64,000 nt of DNA from Candidatus Pantoea floridensis (GTDB lineage Bacteria; Pseudomonadota; Gammaproteobacteria; Enterobacterales; Enterobacteriaceae), in NCBI RefSeq assembly GCF_900215435.1, contig NZ_OCMY01000001.1, forward strand, positions 2,046,001-2,110,000, read 5' to 3'. Shown piece by piece: positions 49,519 to 64,000 of the stretch (its first letter is position 1; each line of letters begins with the position of its first letter). A model generated the notes under the pieces. It saw only the letters and a program-made list of their open reading frames with translations. It ran no database searches and was not told the DNA's origin. The position numbers and the translations under genes are program-made.

Positions 49519-51399
49519 ATGAAAAAAACACCCGCTTCGCTGTTTGCCTTTAGTGCAACGGCGTTGTCTCTCTGGGCCCAATTTGGCTACGCCCAGCAGA
49601 ATGATGATACGCAAATCGTTACCGCCAACCGCTTCGCGCAGCCGGTCTCTTCGGTGCTGGCGCCCACCACCGTTGTTACCCGCGAAGATATCGATCGCTG
49701 GCAGTCAAAAAGTCTCACCGATGTGATGCGCCGTTTGCCGGGCGTGGATATTGCGCAGAACGGTGGGCTGGGCCAATCCAGCTCTCTGTTTATTCGCGGA
49801 ACTAACTCAAGCCATGTGCTGGTGCTGATTGACGGTATTCGTCTTAATCAGGCTGGTGTTTCGGGTTCATCCGATCTCAGTCAAATTCCTCTTTCGTTGG
49901 TGCAGCGCATTGAATATGTGCGCGGTGCGCGCTCGGCGGTATATGGCTCGGATGCGATTGGCGGAGTGGTTAACATTATTACCGGCCGTGCAAAACCCGG
50001 TACCACCCTGACCGCGGGCATAGGCTCTAAAGGCTATCAGAGTTATGAAGGTTCGACGCAGCAGCAGATCGGTGATGCCACTAAGCTGACAATGGCGGGT
50101 AATTATACCTATACCAGAGGCTACGATGTGGTGGCTAACCTGCCTGACGTGTATGGCGATCCCGCGCAGAAAGATCGCGATGGCTTTATGAGTAAATCGC
50201 TCTATGGCTCACTGGAGCACCAGTTTAGCGATGAGTTGAGCGGTTTCGTGCGCGGCTACGGTTTTGATAATCGCACGGCTTACGACGGTACTTATAGCTA
50301 TGACAGCAGCTTCAATATCCTGGGACTGGATGATACTCGCCAGCTCTATAGCCAGACCTGGGACACCGGCCTGCGTTACAACCATGACATCTATTCAACT
50401 CAGCTGATTGCCAGCTATAGCCGAACTAAAGATTTTAACTACGACCCGCGTACCGGCCGCTATGGCCCGGCGACCACACTTGATGACAGCAAGCAGTACA
50501 ACCTGCAATGGGGCAACACCTTCCAGGTTGGCACAGGTACGGTCAGCGGTGGTGTGGATTGGCAGAAACAGACGACTGAGCCGGGAACGGCGTATGTCAC
50601 CAACAGCACTGAACAGCGCGATACGGGCATTTATGCGACGGCTCAGCAGCAGTTTGGCAGCGTCACTGTAGAAGGCGCGGTACGTGGTGATGATAATAGT
50701 CAGTTTGGCTGGCACAGCACCTGGCAGAGTGGCGCTTCCTGGGAGTTTGTTGAGGGCTACAGTGTCTTTGCTAACTATGCCACAGCCTACAAAGCACCGC
50801 GTCTTGGCCAGTTGTATGGATCTTATGGCAACAGCGATCTCAAGCCGGAAGAGAGCAAACAGTGGGAAGGTGGCTTTGAAGGTCTAACCGACCCAGTGAA
50901 CTGGCGCGTATCGGGTTACCGCAACGATATCGATAATCTGATTGATAGCGATCCCAGTACCTACGTTTATTACAATATTAATAAAGCGCGTATTAAAGGT
51001 GTTGAGGCAACGGCTTCATTTGATACGGGTCCGCTGAGTCATCAGCTTTCATATGATTATGTTGATGCGCGTGATGCCGAAACCAACCAGCAGCTGGCGC
51101 GTCGTGCTAAGCAGCAGGTTAAATATCAGCTCGACTGGACGCTCTATAATTTTGACTGGTCTGTGACTTATCACTATCTCGGCGATCGTTACGATACCGA
51201 CTACAACCACTCCTATACTGCGCAGCGCGTTAAATTGGGCGGTGTAAGTTTATGGGATCTGGCAGTTTCGTATCCGGTCACATCACAGCTCACCGTTCGT
51301 GGTAGAATTGCCAACCTGTTCGATAAAAACTACGAGACAGTGTATGGCTATCCAACTCCAGGAACGGAGTACTACCTCAGCGCCAGCTACAGCTTCTGA
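49519..51399 (+). CDS. btuB: Vitamin B12 outer-membrane receptor BtuB
   Basis: A 626-residue TonB-dependent transporter for cobalamins. The signal peptide spans about 1-25 (ending FGYAQQ); a TonB box lies in [10 protein letters not shown]; the plug domain ends near [15 protein letters not shown], and a 22-strand barrel ends with SASYSF, the C-terminal aromatic needed for Bam insertion. It keeps the same domain order as E. coli BtuB (614 residues). ATG 49519 is preceded by the riboswitch. Overlaps murI. Confidence 0.96.
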   Translation: MKKTPASLFAFSATALSLWAQFGYAQQNDDTQIVTANRFAQPVSSVLAPTTVVTREDIDRWQSKSLTDVMRRLPGVDIAQNGGLGQSSSLFIRGTNSSHVLVLIDGIRLNQAGVSGSSDLSQIPLSLVQRIEYVRGARSAVYGSDAIGGVVNIITGRAKPGTTLTAGIGSKGYQSYEGSTQQQIGDATKLTMAGNYTYTRGYDVVANLPDVYGDPAQKDRDGFMSKSLYGSLEHQFSDELSGFVRGYGFDNRTAYDGTYSYDSSFNILGLDDTRQLYSQTWDTGLRYNHDIYSTQLIASYSRTKDFNYDPRTGRYGPATTLDDSKQYNLQWGNTFQVGTGTVSGGVDWQKQTTEPGTAYVTNSTEQRDTGIYATAQQQFGSVTVEGAVRGDDNSQFGWHSTWQSGASWEFVEGYSVFANYATAYKAPRLGQLYGSYGNSDLKPEESKQWEGGFEGLTDPVNWRVSGYRNDIDNLIDSDPSTYVYYNINKARIKGVEATASFDTGPLSHQLSYDYVDARDAETNQQLARRAKQQVKYQLDWTLYNFDWSVTYHYLGDRYDTDYNHSYTAQRVKLGGVSLWDLAVSYPVTSQLTVRGRIANLFDKNYETVYGYPTPGTEYYLSASYSF

Positions 51400-52195
51400 T
51401 CTCCGCCCCACTGTGCTGGTGTTTGACTCCGGCGTGGGTGGGCTTTCCGTTTATGATGAGGTCCGGCATCTACTGCCGGATCTTCACTATCTCTACGCCT
51501 TCGATAATGAAGGTTTTCCGTACGGCGAAAAATCCGAAGACTTTATTGTCGAGCGTGTGGTGGCTGTGGTGACGGCTATTACGCAGCGTTTTCCGTTAGC
51601 GCTGGTGATCATTGCCTGTAACTCTGCCAGCACCATTTCTTTGCCGGCTCTGCGTGAACGCTTCGAATTTCCGGTTGTGGGCGTGGTGCCTGCGATCAAA
51701 CCGGCAGCACGTCTGACGCGTAACGGCGTTGTGGGATTGCTGGCCACGCGTGGCACGGTAAAGCGTCCTTATACGCATGAGTTAGTGACGCAGTTTGCCC
51801 GCGATTGCAAAATTGAAATGCTCGGTTCTGCTGAGCTGGTGGAATTAGCAGAAGCGAAGCTGCATGGCGAAGATGTTGAGCTCGCAGATGTACGCCGCGC
51901 TGTGCAACCCTGGCTACGTATGAAAGAGCCGCCGGATACCGTGGTGTTGGGATGTACGCATTTCCCTTTATTGCGTGATGAGCTGCAATTGGTGCTTCCA
52001 GAAGGAACGCGGCTAGTGGATTCGGGGGCCGCCATTGCGCGTCGTACCGTCTGGTTATTAGAGCATGAAGCGCCGCATGCTGTTTCATCCGGGCAGAATT
52101 TAGCGTTCTGCACGCGTATGGATGCGGAGGTGACGAAATTATCACCAATTCTGCAGCGTTATGGCTTCCCGTTGCTGGAAAAATTAGCAGTTTAA
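51344..52195 (+). CDS. murI: Glutamate racemase MurI
   Basis: A 283-residue cofactor-independent racemase making D-glutamate for peptidoglycan. The two catalytic cysteines are in IACNSAST (about residue 91) and LGCTHFPLL (about residue 203), with [14 protein letters not shown] near the N-terminus. The 25-residue N-terminal extension is typical of enteric MurI activated by UDP-MurNAc-Ala. The start I chose (ATG 51344) lies 56 nt inside btuB, as in E. coli, suggesting translational coupling. Confidence 0.95.
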   Translation: MAIQLQERSTTSAPATASDLRPTVLVFDSGVGGLSVYDEVRHLLPDLHYLYAFDNEGFPYGEKSEDFIVERVVAVVTAITQRFPLALVIIACNSASTISLPALRERFEFPVVGVVPAIKPAARLTRNGVVGLLATRGTVKRPYTHELVTQFARDCKIEMLGSAELVELAEAKLHGEDVELADVRRAVQPWLRMKEPPDTVVLGCTHFPLLRDELQLVLPEGTRLVDSGAAIARRTVWLLEHEAPHAVSSGQNLAFCTRMDAEVTKLSPILQRYGFPLLEKLAV

Positions 52196-52246
52196 TCGCG
52201 TTTCGCCGAAAAAATCAGCACTCGGAAATTAATTTGAAATTAGCGC

Positions 52247-52274
52247 TTGTCAGCCCCGAAGAAATCCCTATACT
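52247..52274 (+). promoter_or_regulatory. rRNA promoter P1
   Basis: TTGTCA (52247-52252), 16-bp spacer, TATACT (52269-52274), followed by the GC-rich discriminator GCGCCTCC typical of stringently controlled rRNA P1 promoters. An AT-rich UP-element candidate lies at 52225-52245. Other parts of 52196-52591 are promoters and leader, with no gene. Confidence 0.9.
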
Positions 52275-52366
52275 GCGCCTCCACTGACACGGAACAACGG
52301 CTTACGAAGCGAAGTGTTCAGGAGGTGGTCTTCAAGGCAACCTTCAGAAAAGCAAAAATAAATGCT

Positions 52367-52394
52367 TGACTGAAAATGCGGAAAGCGTAATATA
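52367..52394 (+). promoter_or_regulatory. rRNA promoter P2
   Basis: TTGACT (52367-52372), 16-bp spacer, TAATAT (52389-52394), then a GC-rich discriminator. About 120 bp downstream of P1, the usual rrn spacing. Confidence 0.88.
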
Positions 52395-52427
52395 CGCATC
52401 CCGCGCCGCTAGAGAAATCGCGGCACT

Positions 52428-52440
52428 GCTCTTTAACAAT
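52428..52440 (+). promoter_or_regulatory. Leader boxA antitermination element
   Basis: TGCTCTTTAACAA, the boxA recognised by the NusB/NusE antitermination complex in rRNA leaders. Confidence 0.9.
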
Positions 52441-52591
52441 TTATCAGACAATCTGTGTGGGCACTCGCAGGATTGATATCAGCGTCTCCGGACGCAGCAA
52501 AATATCAAGTCTCACGAGTGAACACATAATGAAATTCATTATGACGTTTTACAGATGAGCATCGCTGCACTTGTTGCAGCAAATCAAACTT

Positions 52592-54132
<1,541 letters not shown>

Positions 54133-54205
54133 CCTGAAGATACCTTCCCGCGAAGTGCTCACACAGATTGTCTGATAGAAAGTAACGAGCAGAAAAAACC
54201 TCTAC

Positions 54206-54282
<77 letters not shown>

Positions 54283-54364
54283 AATTTCTTCTCATGCTGC
54301 GTTAAAGCGCCGCTCGTATAGTGAACTATACGTCGCGACACTTTGCCTTGCCTGAAAAGAAATT
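54283..54364. repeat. Inverted-repeat element in tRNA-Ile/tRNA-Ala spacer
   Basis: Imperfect long palindrome with AATTTCTTCTCA and TGAAAAGAAATT ends and an inner perfect stem CGTATAGT / ACTATACG (54315-54332). Internal words (GCTGCGTT, GCCGCTC, CTTTGCC) resemble the ERIC-like element in the 23S-5S spacer. Confidence 0.65.
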
Positions 54365-54424
54365 ACCGTTTGTGAAAACGGAACTCCTGGTGAGTGGTAG
54401 TAGCGGTCTCTGCAGTAACTGTAT

Positions 54425-54500
54425 GGGGCTATAGCTCAGCTGGGAGAGCGCCTGCCTTGCACGCAGGAGGTCAGCGGTTCGATCCCGCTTAGCTCCACCA
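54425..54500 (+). tRNA. alaT: tRNA-Ala (TGC anticodon)
   Basis: A 76-nt cloverleaf with GGGGCTA / TAGCTCC acceptor arms, anticodon TGC in CTTGCACG, T-loop GGTTCGATCCC and encoded CCA. Second spacer tRNA. Confidence 0.98.
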
Positions 54501-54560
54501 TTACAGTGACTCAAAACAATACTTCAGAGCAAACCGGAAACGGTGTGCTGCGAAGTATTA

Positions 54561-54573
54561 TGCTCTTTAACAA
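54561..54573 (+). promoter_or_regulatory. Spacer boxA before 23S
   Basis: TGCTCTTTAACAA, identical to the leader boxA, in the spacer ahead of 23S rRNA. Confidence 0.88.
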
Positions 54574-54701
54574 TCCGGAACAAGCTGAAAATTGAAACGA
54601 CGTGTTGGTTCATTTCTCCGTAATAAGAAATGAATAACAACATGTTCGAGTCTCTCAAATGCTTGCAGTCCCAAGCGTTGCAAAACGCCTGTGGGTTGTG
54701 A

Positions 54702-57607
<2,906 letters not shown>

Positions 57608-57681
57608 ACAACGCCAGAGGCGTTTTGGTGAGAGAGACCAGAGATTTTCAGCTTGTTTTACCGGATAAAGAATTCAGTTTT

Positions 57682-57817
57682 GTCCTGCGGAGTTAAGTCC
57701 GAAGGATTTTGCGCTGAAGCAAGGCGGCAAACGAGACGCTACGAGGGAGCATACGAGGGTATGTGACGGAGTAGCGCGAGAGCGGCCAACGCAGCAGCAG
57801 CGTAAAAGACATAGGAC
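57682..57817. repeat. ERIC-like element in the 23S-5S spacer
   Basis: About 136 bp bounded by GTCCT and AGGAC. Inside, AAGGCGGCAA, GGAGCATAC, GTATGTGAC and GGCCAACGCAG occur in the same order as the ERIC consensus blocks. It is transcribed as part of the pre-rRNA. Confidence 0.7.
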
Positions 57818-57832
57818 AGAGCGAAAAGAATT

Positions 57833-57952
57833 TGCCTGGCGGCTTTAGCGCGGTGGTCCCACCTGACCCCATGCCGAACTCAGAAGTGAAACGCCGTAGC
57901 GCCGATGGTAGTGTGGGGCCTCCCCATGCGAGAGTAGGGAACTGCCAGGCAT
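57833..57952 (+). rRNA. rrf: 5S ribosomal RNA
   Basis: Exactly 120 nt, TGCCTGGCGGC to ACTGCCAGGCAT, nearly identical to E. coli 5S. Confidence 0.99.
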
Positions 57953-58052
57953 CAATTTAAGACCCGTTATCGGGTCGTGACCTTCCCGGTGACGCGGAAA
58001 GGGTGAAACACCTGAAATCAGAACGATTTTCTGATATCAGTACAGAATCGGT

Positions 58053-58129
58053 GGAGCGGTAGTTCAGTTGGTTAGAATACCTGCCTGTCACGCAGGGGGT
58101 CGCGGGTTCGAGCCCCGTCCGTTCCGCCA
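58053..58129 (+). tRNA. aspT: tRNA-Asp (GTC anticodon)
   Basis: A 77-nt cloverleaf, GGAGCGG / CCGTTCC arms, anticodon GTC in CTGTCACG, encoded CCA. Distal tRNA of the rRNA operon. Confidence 0.98.
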
Positions 58130-58137
58130 CCCTAATT

Positions 58138-58213
<76 letters not shown>

Positions 58214-58219
58214 GAAAAT

Positions 58220-58249
58220 AATCCTTTGCTTCGGCAAAGGATTTTTTTT
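58220..58249 (+). terminator. rRNA operon terminator
   Basis: A 10-bp perfect stem AATCCTTTGC / GCAAAGGATT with a TTCG loop and a long T run, right after tRNA-Trp. Confidence 0.94.
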
Positions 58250-58318
58250 GTCCAAAATTTAGCAGTGAAAAGAGTTTGAGTTTCACTGTGATCCACTCAA
58301 ACTTGCTCATTTACTCTA

Positions 58319-59140
58319 TTAGTGTGTCAGTACCGGATATTTAAGTAACTGGCGAATGTGACTTTGTTGATCGCTATTCTGCAGCCACACCGCATATAAA
58401 GGTCGCACAGCGACAGGTGTATCTGGAATAACCATCAAATCACTATAAATCCCGTGCCAGAAATCAGGTAAAAATGCACAGGCACCGGTGGTATGCAGCA
58501 ATTCACGCGTCACATGCGCTGATGTAGTGGTTAATACGGGCACATCATCACTGGATAGATAACTTTCATGCTGATGGAAATCTGCTCCCCATTCCAGTTT
58601 AATGTAATCATACTTTTCACGCTTCTCCGTTTTGCGCGCGCGGAATAATGCGAGCGAGATATGACCAATCTGCTGACTGGTTAATTCGTCCATTTTTGGC
58701 GCTTCAGTGGTAATCAACAGATCCAGTTGGCGTTCATGTAATTGCTTAACCAGCAGGTGTCGCTGGGCAATTCTTGCCTCAAGATGAAGACTTTCTCTAT
58801 TCTCATAAAGCGTTTGTAACCAAGGGGTTAAGTAGGCTTCCCAAAGGGATGCGCTACCTCCTATAGAAAGCTCATGGTGCTGTTGGGTATGTGAAACTTC
58901 CTTCTTGGCCATCAACCAGGTACTCATCAAGCTTTCGGCATAGGGTAATAAACGCTCGCCTGCTGAGGTCAACCGGATGTTATTACGATGGCGAGTAAAG
59001 AGGTTAACACCCAGTTGATTCTCCAACTGACGAATGCGGAAACTAACGGCTGATTGCGTGAGGTAGAGCGCTTCAGCAGCACGCCCGAAATGGCGCGTTC
59101 TGCTCACTTCGAGGAAAGTTTTCAGTAATTCCGTATCCAC
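58319..59140 (-). CDS. hdfR: LysR-family regulator HdfR
   Basis: A 273-residue LysR-type regulator, in E. coli a repressor of flagellar master operon flhDC. The helix-turn-helix is [23 protein letters not shown] (about 18-40, read in parts), then an effector domain with [32 protein letters not shown]. Start codon is GTG (59138-59140), as in E. coli. Its C-terminal half diverges from E. coli HdfR (273 versus about 279 residues). Divergent from maoP. Confidence 0.92.
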   Translation of the reverse strand: MDTELLKTFLEVSRTRHFGRAAEALYLTQSAVSFRIRQLENQLGVNLFTRHRNNIRLTSAGERLLPYAESLMSTWLMAKKEVSHTQQHHELSIGGSASLWEAYLTPWLQTLYENRESLHLEARIAQRHLLVKQLHERQLDLLITTEAPKMDELTSQQIGHISLALFRARKTEKREKYDYIKLEWGADFHQHESYLSSDDVPVLTTTSAHVTRELLHTTGACAFLPDFWHGIYSDLMVIPDTPVAVRPLYAVWLQNSDQQSHIRQLLKYPVLTH

Positions 59141-59186
59141 ACCATTCTCCCAAAAATTGTTTGTCGTACTGATTTAAATGTTTTGT

Positions 59187-59214
59187 TTTACACTCTGTCA
59201 AGCCTATCTAATAC
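59187..59214 (+). promoter_or_regulatory. Promoter of maoP
   Basis: TTTACA (59187-59192), 16-bp spacer, TAATAC (59209-59214), giving a leader of about 40 nt before maoP. In E. coli the short maoS site used by MaoP also lies in this interval; I did not assign it. Confidence 0.72.
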
Positions 59215-59261
59215 TCCGCGCCATAAATAGCACGGCCATATGAGAGTCAGGAGCGTGTAAA

Positions 59262-59600
59262 ATGGCGGATAGCTTCGCAACAACAAATCGTTTCTTTGAT
59301 AACAAACATTACCCACGTGGTTTTTCGCGCCATGGTGATTTCACCATTAAAGAAGCCCAGCTTCTGGAGCGCCACGGTTACGCCTTCAATGAATTGGATC
59401 TCGCAAAGCGTGAACCCACTACAGAAGAAGAGCGTTCTTTTTTAGAAGTATGTCGTGGTCTTCGTGAGCCGCAAACGGAAGCTGAGCGTGTATGGTCAAA
59501 ATACACTGCGCGTATCAAGCGTCCTAAGCGTTTCCACACGCTGTCTGGTGGTAAGCCGCAGATGGATACGGTGGAAGATTTCAGCGATAGTGATGATTAA
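59262..59600 (+). CDS. maoP: Ori macrodomain organiser MaoP
   Basis: A 112-residue protein formerly YifE. It acts with the nearby maoS DNA site to restrict mobility of the Ori region in E. coli. The sequence [20 protein letters not shown] and [19 protein letters not shown] matches E. coli closely, as does the end HTLSGGKPQ...SDSDD. Divergent from hdfR and convergent with yifB, as in E. coli. Confidence 0.95.
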   Translation: MADSFATTNRFFDNKHYPRGFSRHGDFTIKEAQLLERHGYAFNELDLAKREPTTEEERSFLEVCRGLREPQTEAERVWSKYTARIKRPKRFHTLSGGKPQMDTVEDFSDSDD

Positions 59601-59629
59601 AAAAATGGGGCTTATATAAGCCCCATTTT

Positions 59630-61150
59630 TTATTCCAGGCTCTTGTGCAAATAGATCATTAAACGGTCAATGCTACGATATCCCACCGCTTCCTGCAGAT
59701 GGCTCCGCGTAATCTGTTCTTCACCCGCTAAGTCAGCAATTGTTCTCGCCACTTTTAAAATCCGCTGCCAGGCGCGTACTGAAAGTCCTAACGAATTCAG
59801 CACCCCTTCCAGCCATTCAGCTTCCTCCTGCCTCAGCGAACACCAACGTAAAATCTCAGGGTTTGAAAGTTGTGCGTTTATTTTGCCACTGCGCGCCGTC
59901 TGAATCTTGCGGGCAGCTATAACACGTCTTAGCACTTCAGCACTGCTTTCGCTAACTTGCTGTTTCTTACTCAGGGTACCGCTGGGCAGGAGCGGTACTT
60001 CCAGCGACAAATCAAAGCGGTCAAGAAAAGGTCCTGATAGACGGCTGAGGTAACGTAAAACCTGTTGGGGCGTACAACGATTGTGGTTGCCCTGATAATG
60101 GCCCGTGGGGCTAGGATTCATGGCTCCCACTAATTGAAAGCGCGCAGGATAGGTCACTTTGGCGCGGGTGCGCGAAATAGAAATCTCGCCCGATTCTATT
60201 GGCTCACGCAATGCATCCAGCGTTTTGCGTTCGAACTCCGGTAACTCATCCAGGAATAACACGCCATTGTGCGCCAAAGAGATTTCACCCGGGCGCGGCA
60301 ATGAACCGCCCCCTACCAGTGCGTACAGAGAAGCACTGTGGTGAGGGGCCCTGAACGGCCGTTTACGCCATTGATGATGCAGGTTGCCACTACTTACCAG
60401 GCTGGCAATAGCGGCGCACTCCAGTGCTTCCTGGTCGTCTAACGGGGGCATGATGCCGGGCAGACGTGTCGCTAACATGGTTTTTCCCGTACCGGGTGGA
60501 CCAATCAGTAATAGGTTATGGCCACCTGCAGCCGTAATTTCCAGCGCACGCCGGCCCTGATCCTGGCCAATGATATCGCTAAGGTCCTGCGTTTGCTGAT
60601 CAAGGGCTTCAGGATGATAGCGGGCAACGGTGAGCGTCGTTTTGTTATGGAGAAAGGCGCAGATATCCACCAGATGATTGCCCACCAAGGTTTCACCTTG
60701 CTGAATCAAACCAACATCCTGTTGATTCTGCTCAGCGAGTACCATTTGTCGTCCTGCTTGCAGCGCCGCCATTGCTGCCGGAATGGCGGCCTGAACGCCA
60801 CAGAGCGCGCCGTTGAGGGCTAGCTCTCCCAGGAATTCATATTGCGTCAGTTTATCGTCTGGTAGCTGCTCAGAGGCTGCCAGAATCGCAATAGCAATGG
60901 GTAGGTCATAACGCCCCCCTTCTTTAGGCAGATCGGCAGGGGCAAGATTAATGGTGACGCGTTTGGCCGGGAAAGTGAAACCGCTAGTGATGATCGCACT
61001 GCGAACCCGTTCTCGTGCCTCTTTCACAGTGGTTTCGGGCAAACCGACTAATGTCAGGGCAGGCAAGCCATTACTGATATGCACTTCTACCGTGACGAGC
61101 GGAGCCTGAACCCCTAACGCAGCCCGTGTTAAAACCTTTGATAAAGACAT
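59630..61150 (-). CDS. yifB: Mg-chelatase-like AAA ATPase YifB/ComM
   Basis: A 506-residue helicase-type AAA protein of the ComM family; in Vibrio ComM helps branch migration in natural transformation, and in E. coli the role is unclear. N-terminal ChlI-like domain (about 1-120), Walker A GPPGTGKTML (about 217-226), Walker B LFLDELPEF (about 296-304) and a C-terminal Mg-chelatase domain. Similar in length to E. coli YifB. Confidence 0.95.
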   Translation of the reverse strand: MSLSKVLTRAALGVQAPLVTVEVHISNGLPALTLVGLPETTVKEARERVRSAIITSGFTFPAKRVTINLAPADLPKEGGRYDLPIAIAILAASEQLPDDKLTQYEFLGELALNGALCGVQAAIPAAMAALQAGRQMVLAEQNQQDVGLIQQGETLVGNHLVDICAFLHNKTTLTVARYHPEALDQQTQDLSDIIGQDQGRRALEITAAGGHNLLLIGPPGTGKTMLATRLPGIMPPLDDQEALECAAIASLVSSGNLHHQWRKRPFRAPHHSASLYALVGGGSLPRPGEISLAHNGVLFLDELPEFERKTLDALREPIESGEISISRTRAKVTYPARFQLVGAMNPSPTGHYQGNHNRCTPQQVLRYLSRLSGPFLDRFDLSLEVPLLPSGTLSKKQQVSESSAEVLRRVIAARKIQTARSGKINAQLSNPEILRWCSLRQEEAEWLEGVLNSLGLSVRAWQRILKVARTIADLAGEEQITRSHLQEAVGYRSIDRLMIYLHKSLE

Positions 61151-61408
61151 AGCCGCTCCTTGTTGTCCTTATCATCGGTGCCTGTGTTGAGTCACTCAAA
61201 TCCCTGATCTCTGATTTCGGAGGAAGATTCCGCATAATCCCTCATGATTGCGACTCTTTCAGTGAAATTCAGATCCCGTTCCCAATGGTCGAAAAAAAGT
61301 TGCCCTCCGGACGTAATGAAAATTCATCACTTATGTAAATAACCTTTTACATACAATGTGATAACGAACCGCCGCCAATGTCATTATAAAAAAATCCAAT
61401 GAAAATTA

Positions 61409-61437
61409 TTGTCAAGAGCCAGATAACTATGGTAACT
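61409..61437 (+). promoter_or_regulatory. Candidate ilv operon promoter
   Basis: TTGTCA (61409-61414) with a weak GTAACT 17 bp downstream (61432-61437), about 35 bp before ilvL. The rest of 61151-61478 is AT-rich upstream control sequence; I see no gene in it. Confidence 0.42.
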
Positions 61438-61478
61438 CTGTAGGTATTACTTCGAACAATCGAAAAAACGAATAACAC

Positions 61479-61577
61479 ATGAAAGCCCTTCTACAAGTGA
61501 TTAGCCTAGTCGTGATTAGCGTGGTGGTGATTATTATCCCACCGTGCGGGGCATCGCTTGGAGAAAGAAAGGCTTAA
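61479..61577 (+). CDS. ilvL: ilvGMEDA operon leader peptide
   Basis: A 32-residue leader peptide; about half of its residues are Leu, Ile or Val, clustered around LVVISVVVIII. It matches E. coli IlvL (MTALLRVISLVV...) almost residue for residue. Ribosome stalling at these codons when branched-chain amino-acyl tRNAs run short prevents formation of the terminator at 61597-61634. Confidence 0.97.
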   Translation: MKALLQVISLVVISVVVIIIPPCGASLGERKA

Positions 61578-61596
61578 AAATCAAGTCTGGAATTCC

Positions 61597-61634
61597 AAAA
61601 ACCCCCGCACCGAAAGGTCCGGGGGTTTTTTTTT
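61597..61634 (+). terminator. ilv attenuator
   Basis: Stem AACCCCCG / CGGGGGTT with an inner ACC-GAAA-GGT hairpin and a run of T residues, 20 nt after the leader peptide stop, the attenuator of the operon. Confidence 0.93.
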
Positions 61635-61726
61635 AACCAGACAAAATATTAGCGAATCAGCGAGGAACAGATTATGAGCAGTAGCATAAAATTCTGTTGT
61701 TCCCCAAGGAACACAGGAGAATAACC

Positions 61727-63373
61727 ATGACAGGTGCACAGTGGGTAGTTCAGGCTTTACGCGCGCAGGGTGTTGATACAGTGTTTGGTTATCCTGGCGG
61801 CGCAATCATGCCAGTGTACGATGCGCTCTACGATGGCGGCGTGGAACACCTATTGTGCCGTCATGAGCAAGGTGCGGTGATGGCGGCAATTGGTTATGCC
61901 CGTGCAACCGGCAAAACTGGCGTATGCATCGCTACTTCGGGTCCGGGCGCCACCAACCTGATTACCGGCCTGGCGGATGCGATGATGGATTCCATCCCGG
62001 TTGTGGCGATCACTGGTCAGGTCTCTTCCGCCTTTATCGGCACGGACGCCTTCCAGGAAATCGATGTACTCGGTTTGTCGTTAGCCTGCACCAAGCACAG
62101 TTTCCTCGTTGAATCGCTTGATGATTTACCTTCCGTGATGGCCGAAGCCTTCGCTATTGCACAGTCCGGCCGCCCTGGTCCGGTACTGGTTGATATCCCG
62201 AAAGACATCCAAATTGCCCATGGCGAACTGACGCCGCACCTGCTGCCGGTGGAAGAAGAAGTGAGCTATTCGGCGCAGCATATCGCGGAAGCGCGTGCCT
62301 TAATGGCACAGTCGCACAAACCGATGCTGTATATCGGCGGCGGCGTGGGCATGGCGCAAGCCGTTCCCGCACTGCGCGCCATGGCGCAGGAAACCGGTAT
62401 TCCGATGGTTTCCACCTTGAAAGGTCTCGGTAGTGCGGATGCCAGCAGCGATCTCTATCTCGGCATGCTGGGCATGCACGGTACCAAAGCCGCTAACCTC
62501 GCGGTGCAATCCTGCGATTTGCTGATTGCAGTGGGCGCACGTTTTGACGACCGCGTCACTGGCAAGCTGGATACCTTCGCGCCGCATGCCAGCGTCATCC
62601 ATATCGATATCGATCCTGCCGAACTGAACAAACTGCGCCGTGCGCACGTCTCTTTGCAGGGTGACATGAATCAGGTGCTGCCTGCGCTGAGCATGCCGCT
62701 GCAGATTGATGGCTGGCGCGCGGAAGTGAGCGCGATGAAAACTGAATTCGACTGGCGCTACGATCATCCAGGCGAAGCGATTTACGCGCCGCTGCTGCTG
62801 AAGCAGTTATCCGATCGCAAAGCGGATAGCGCGGTGGTGACCACCGACGTTGGTCAGCATCAAATGTGGGCCGCTCAGCACATGAGCTTCACCGCACCAG
62901 AAAACTTCATCACCTCCAGCGGCCTCGGCACCATGGGCTTTGGCCTGCCAGCGGCGATCGGTGCGCAAGTGGCGCGTCCTGAAGATACGGTGATCTGCGT
63001 ATCTGGCGATGGCTCGATCATGATGAATATTCAGGAGTTGGGCACCATCAAGCGCGGCAAACTACCCGTAAAAATCCTGCTGTTGGATAACCAACGTCTG
63101 GGCATGGTGCGCCAGTGGCAGCAACTGTTTTTTGATGGACGCTATAGCGAAACCATTCTTACCGACAATCCCGATTTCCTCACGCTGGCCAGCGCCTTTG
63201 ATATTCCAGGCCAGCGCATTAGCCGTAAAGATCAGGTCGACGCCGCCCTCGATGCTCTGCTGAACAGTGAAGGTCCTTACTTCCTGCATGTTTCGATAGA
63301 TGAGCATGAAAACGTCTGGCCATTGGTACCACCGGGTGCCAGCAACGCAAACATGATGGAGAAAACCGCATGA
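61727..63373 (+). CDS. ilvG: Acetolactate synthase II large subunit
   Basis: A 548-residue ThDP/FAD enzyme for branched-chain amino acid synthesis; valine-insensitive isozyme II. The ThDP glutamate is in [17 protein letters not shown] (about 47), the FAD region in the middle, and the ThDP/Mg motif GDGSIMMN near 428-435. The frame is intact, unlike E. coli K-12, where ilvG carries a frameshift. ATG 61727 follows AGGAG. Overlaps ilvM by four bases. Confidence 0.97.
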   Translation: MTGAQWVVQALRAQGVDTVFGYPGGAIMPVYDALYDGGVEHLLCRHEQGAVMAAIGYARATGKTGVCIATSGPGATNLITGLADAMMDSIPVVAITGQVSSAFIGTDAFQEIDVLGLSLACTKHSFLVESLDDLPSVMAEAFAIAQSGRPGPVLVDIPKDIQIAHGELTPHLLPVEEEVSYSAQHIAEARALMAQSHKPMLYIGGGVGMAQAVPALRAMAQETGIPMVSTLKGLGSADASSDLYLGMLGMHGTKAANLAVQSCDLLIAVGARFDDRVTGKLDTFAPHASVIHIDIDPAELNKLRRAHVSLQGDMNQVLPALSMPLQIDGWRAEVSAMKTEFDWRYDHPGEAIYAPLLLKQLSDRKADSAVVTTDVGQHQMWAAQHMSFTAPENFITSSGLGTMGFGLPAAIGAQVARPEDTVICVSGDGSIMMNIQELGTIKRGKLPVKILLLDNQRLGMVRQWQQLFFDGRYSETILTDNPDFLTLASAFDIPGQRISRKDQVDAALDALLNSEGPYFLHVSIDEHENVWPLVPPGASNANMMEKTA

Positions 63374-63627
63374 ACCAGCATCAATTGTCTATCGAAGCTC
63401 GCTTTCGCCCTGAAATATTGGAGCGCATTTTGCGTGTCGTGCGTCACCGTGGATTCCAGGTGTGTGCGATGAACATGGCCTCCGCGGTCAATGTCGAGAA
63501 CATTAATATCGAAATGACCGTTGCCAGCCAACGCTCTGTCGATTTACTGTCTTCGCAGTTAAGCAAACTTATGGATGTCGCTTGCGTCGAGATCCAACAA
63601 CAGACAACACAACAAATCCGCGCTTAG
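63370..63627 (+). CDS. ilvM: Acetolactate synthase II small subunit
   Basis: An 85-residue regulatory subunit with an ACT-like fold ([26 protein letters not shown]...). Start overlaps the ilvG stop (ATGA), giving translational coupling. Matches E. coli IlvM (87 residues). Confidence 0.97.
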   Translation: MNQHQLSIEARFRPEILERILRVVRHRGFQVCAMNMASAVNVENINIEMTVASQRSVDLLSSQLSKLMDVACVEIQQQTTQQIRA

Positions 63628-63646
63628 TCGCCAAAGGAAAAAAGCA

Positions 63647-64000
63647 ATGAGTACAAAGAAAGCAGACTTTATTTGGTTCAATGGAGAGATGGTTAAGTGG
63701 GAAGACGCCAAGGTCAGCGTAATGTCTCACGCACTGCATTACGGTACTTCTGTGTTTGAAGGCGTACGTTGCTACGACTCACACAAAGGCCCAGTGGTGT
63801 TCCGTCATCGTGAACACATGAAGCGTCTGCATGAATCCGCCAAAATTTACCGTTTCCCGATCAAAGCCAGCGTAGATGAACTGATGGAAGCGTGCCGCGA
63901 AGTGATCCGCGTGAACAAACTGAAAAGCGCTTATATCCGTCCGCTGGCCTTTGTGGGTGACGTGGGCCTGGGTGTAAACCCGCCAGATGGCTACACCACC
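63647..64000 (+). CDS. ilvE: Branched-chain aminotransferase, partial
   Basis: The first 118 codons of the PLP fold-type IV aminotransferase for Leu, Ile and Val synthesis; the gene runs off the right edge. The sequence begins MSTKKADFIWFNGEMVKWEDAKVSVMSHALHYGTSVFEGVRCYD, typical of IlvE, with RVNKLKSAYIRPLAFVGD further on. The catalytic lysine lies beyond the window. It follows ilvM by about 20 bp. Confidence 0.97.
   Translation, partial: MSTKKADFIWFNGEMVKWEDAKVSVMSHALHYGTSVFEGVRCYDSHKGPVVFRHREHMKRLHESAKIYRFPIKASVDELMEACREVIRVNKLKSAYIRPLAFVGDVGLGVNPPDGYTT

Noticed and set aside
59141..59261. Assigning the exact maoS site
   Set aside because: I could not confirm the maoS sequence from memory, so only the promoter was annotated.

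Overview
The window is a stretch of enterobacterial chromosome, most likely Pantoea or a close Erwinia relative. The 16S variable regions look Pantoea-like, argG sits inside an argCBGH operon, emrD lies next to fpr, and gene order is otherwise close to the E. coli fieF-to-btuB and ilv regions. The genus call comes from reading alone, not from a search.

Layout. (1) About 1-9260 is the right-hand part of a P2/186-type prophage. It holds a silent tail-fibre C-terminal module with its chaperone, a Gin/Pin-type DNA invertase with its crossover site, a leftward tail operon (sheath FI, tube FII, E/E' with a programmed frameshift, tape measure T, U), a rightward pair D and ogr, and a small zinc-ribbon/TM2 cargo gene at the host junction. 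The prophage abuts fieF. (2) 9395-21000 is a housekeeping block: fieF, pfkA, sbp, cdh, tpiA, yiiQ, fpr, emrD and the glpFKX glycerol operon. (3) 21389-29183 carries zapB, rraA, hslVU with a visible sigma-32 promoter, ftsN, cytR, priA and rpmE. (4) 29261-34563 is the methionine regulon (metJ divergent from metBL, then metF), with tandem met boxes. (5) 34694-43394 has ppc, argE and the divergent argCBGH operon with paired ARG boxes. (6) 43579-52195 has a peroxiredoxin-glutaredoxin hybrid divergent from oxyR, sthA, fabR-yijD, trmA, and btuB-murI behind a cobalamin riboswitch. (7) 52247-58249 is a complete rRNA operon (16S, tRNA-Ile, tRNA-Ala, 23S, 5S, tRNA-Asp, tRNA-Trp) with P1/P2 promoters and a terminator. 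(8) 58319-64000 has hdfR, maoP, yifB and the attenuated ilvLGME operon, with ilvE cut by the window edge.

How the parts work together. The prophage section is a tail-assembly and host-range-switching module run by the Ogr late activator. The chromosomal part groups central carbon metabolism (pfkA, tpiA, ppc, glp), sulfur/methionine and arginine/branched-chain amino acid synthesis, each with its own recognisable control site (GlpR/CRP, MetJ, ArgR, ilv attenuation, B12 riboswitch, sigma-32).

The most noteworthy points are the invertible tail-fibre switch, the tail operon reversed relative to D/ogr around one symmetric Ogr-type box, an rRNA operon whose left flank matches E. coli rrnB and right flank matches rrnC, ERIC-like DNA inside that operon, and a four-member family of short palindromic repeats at gene 3' ends.
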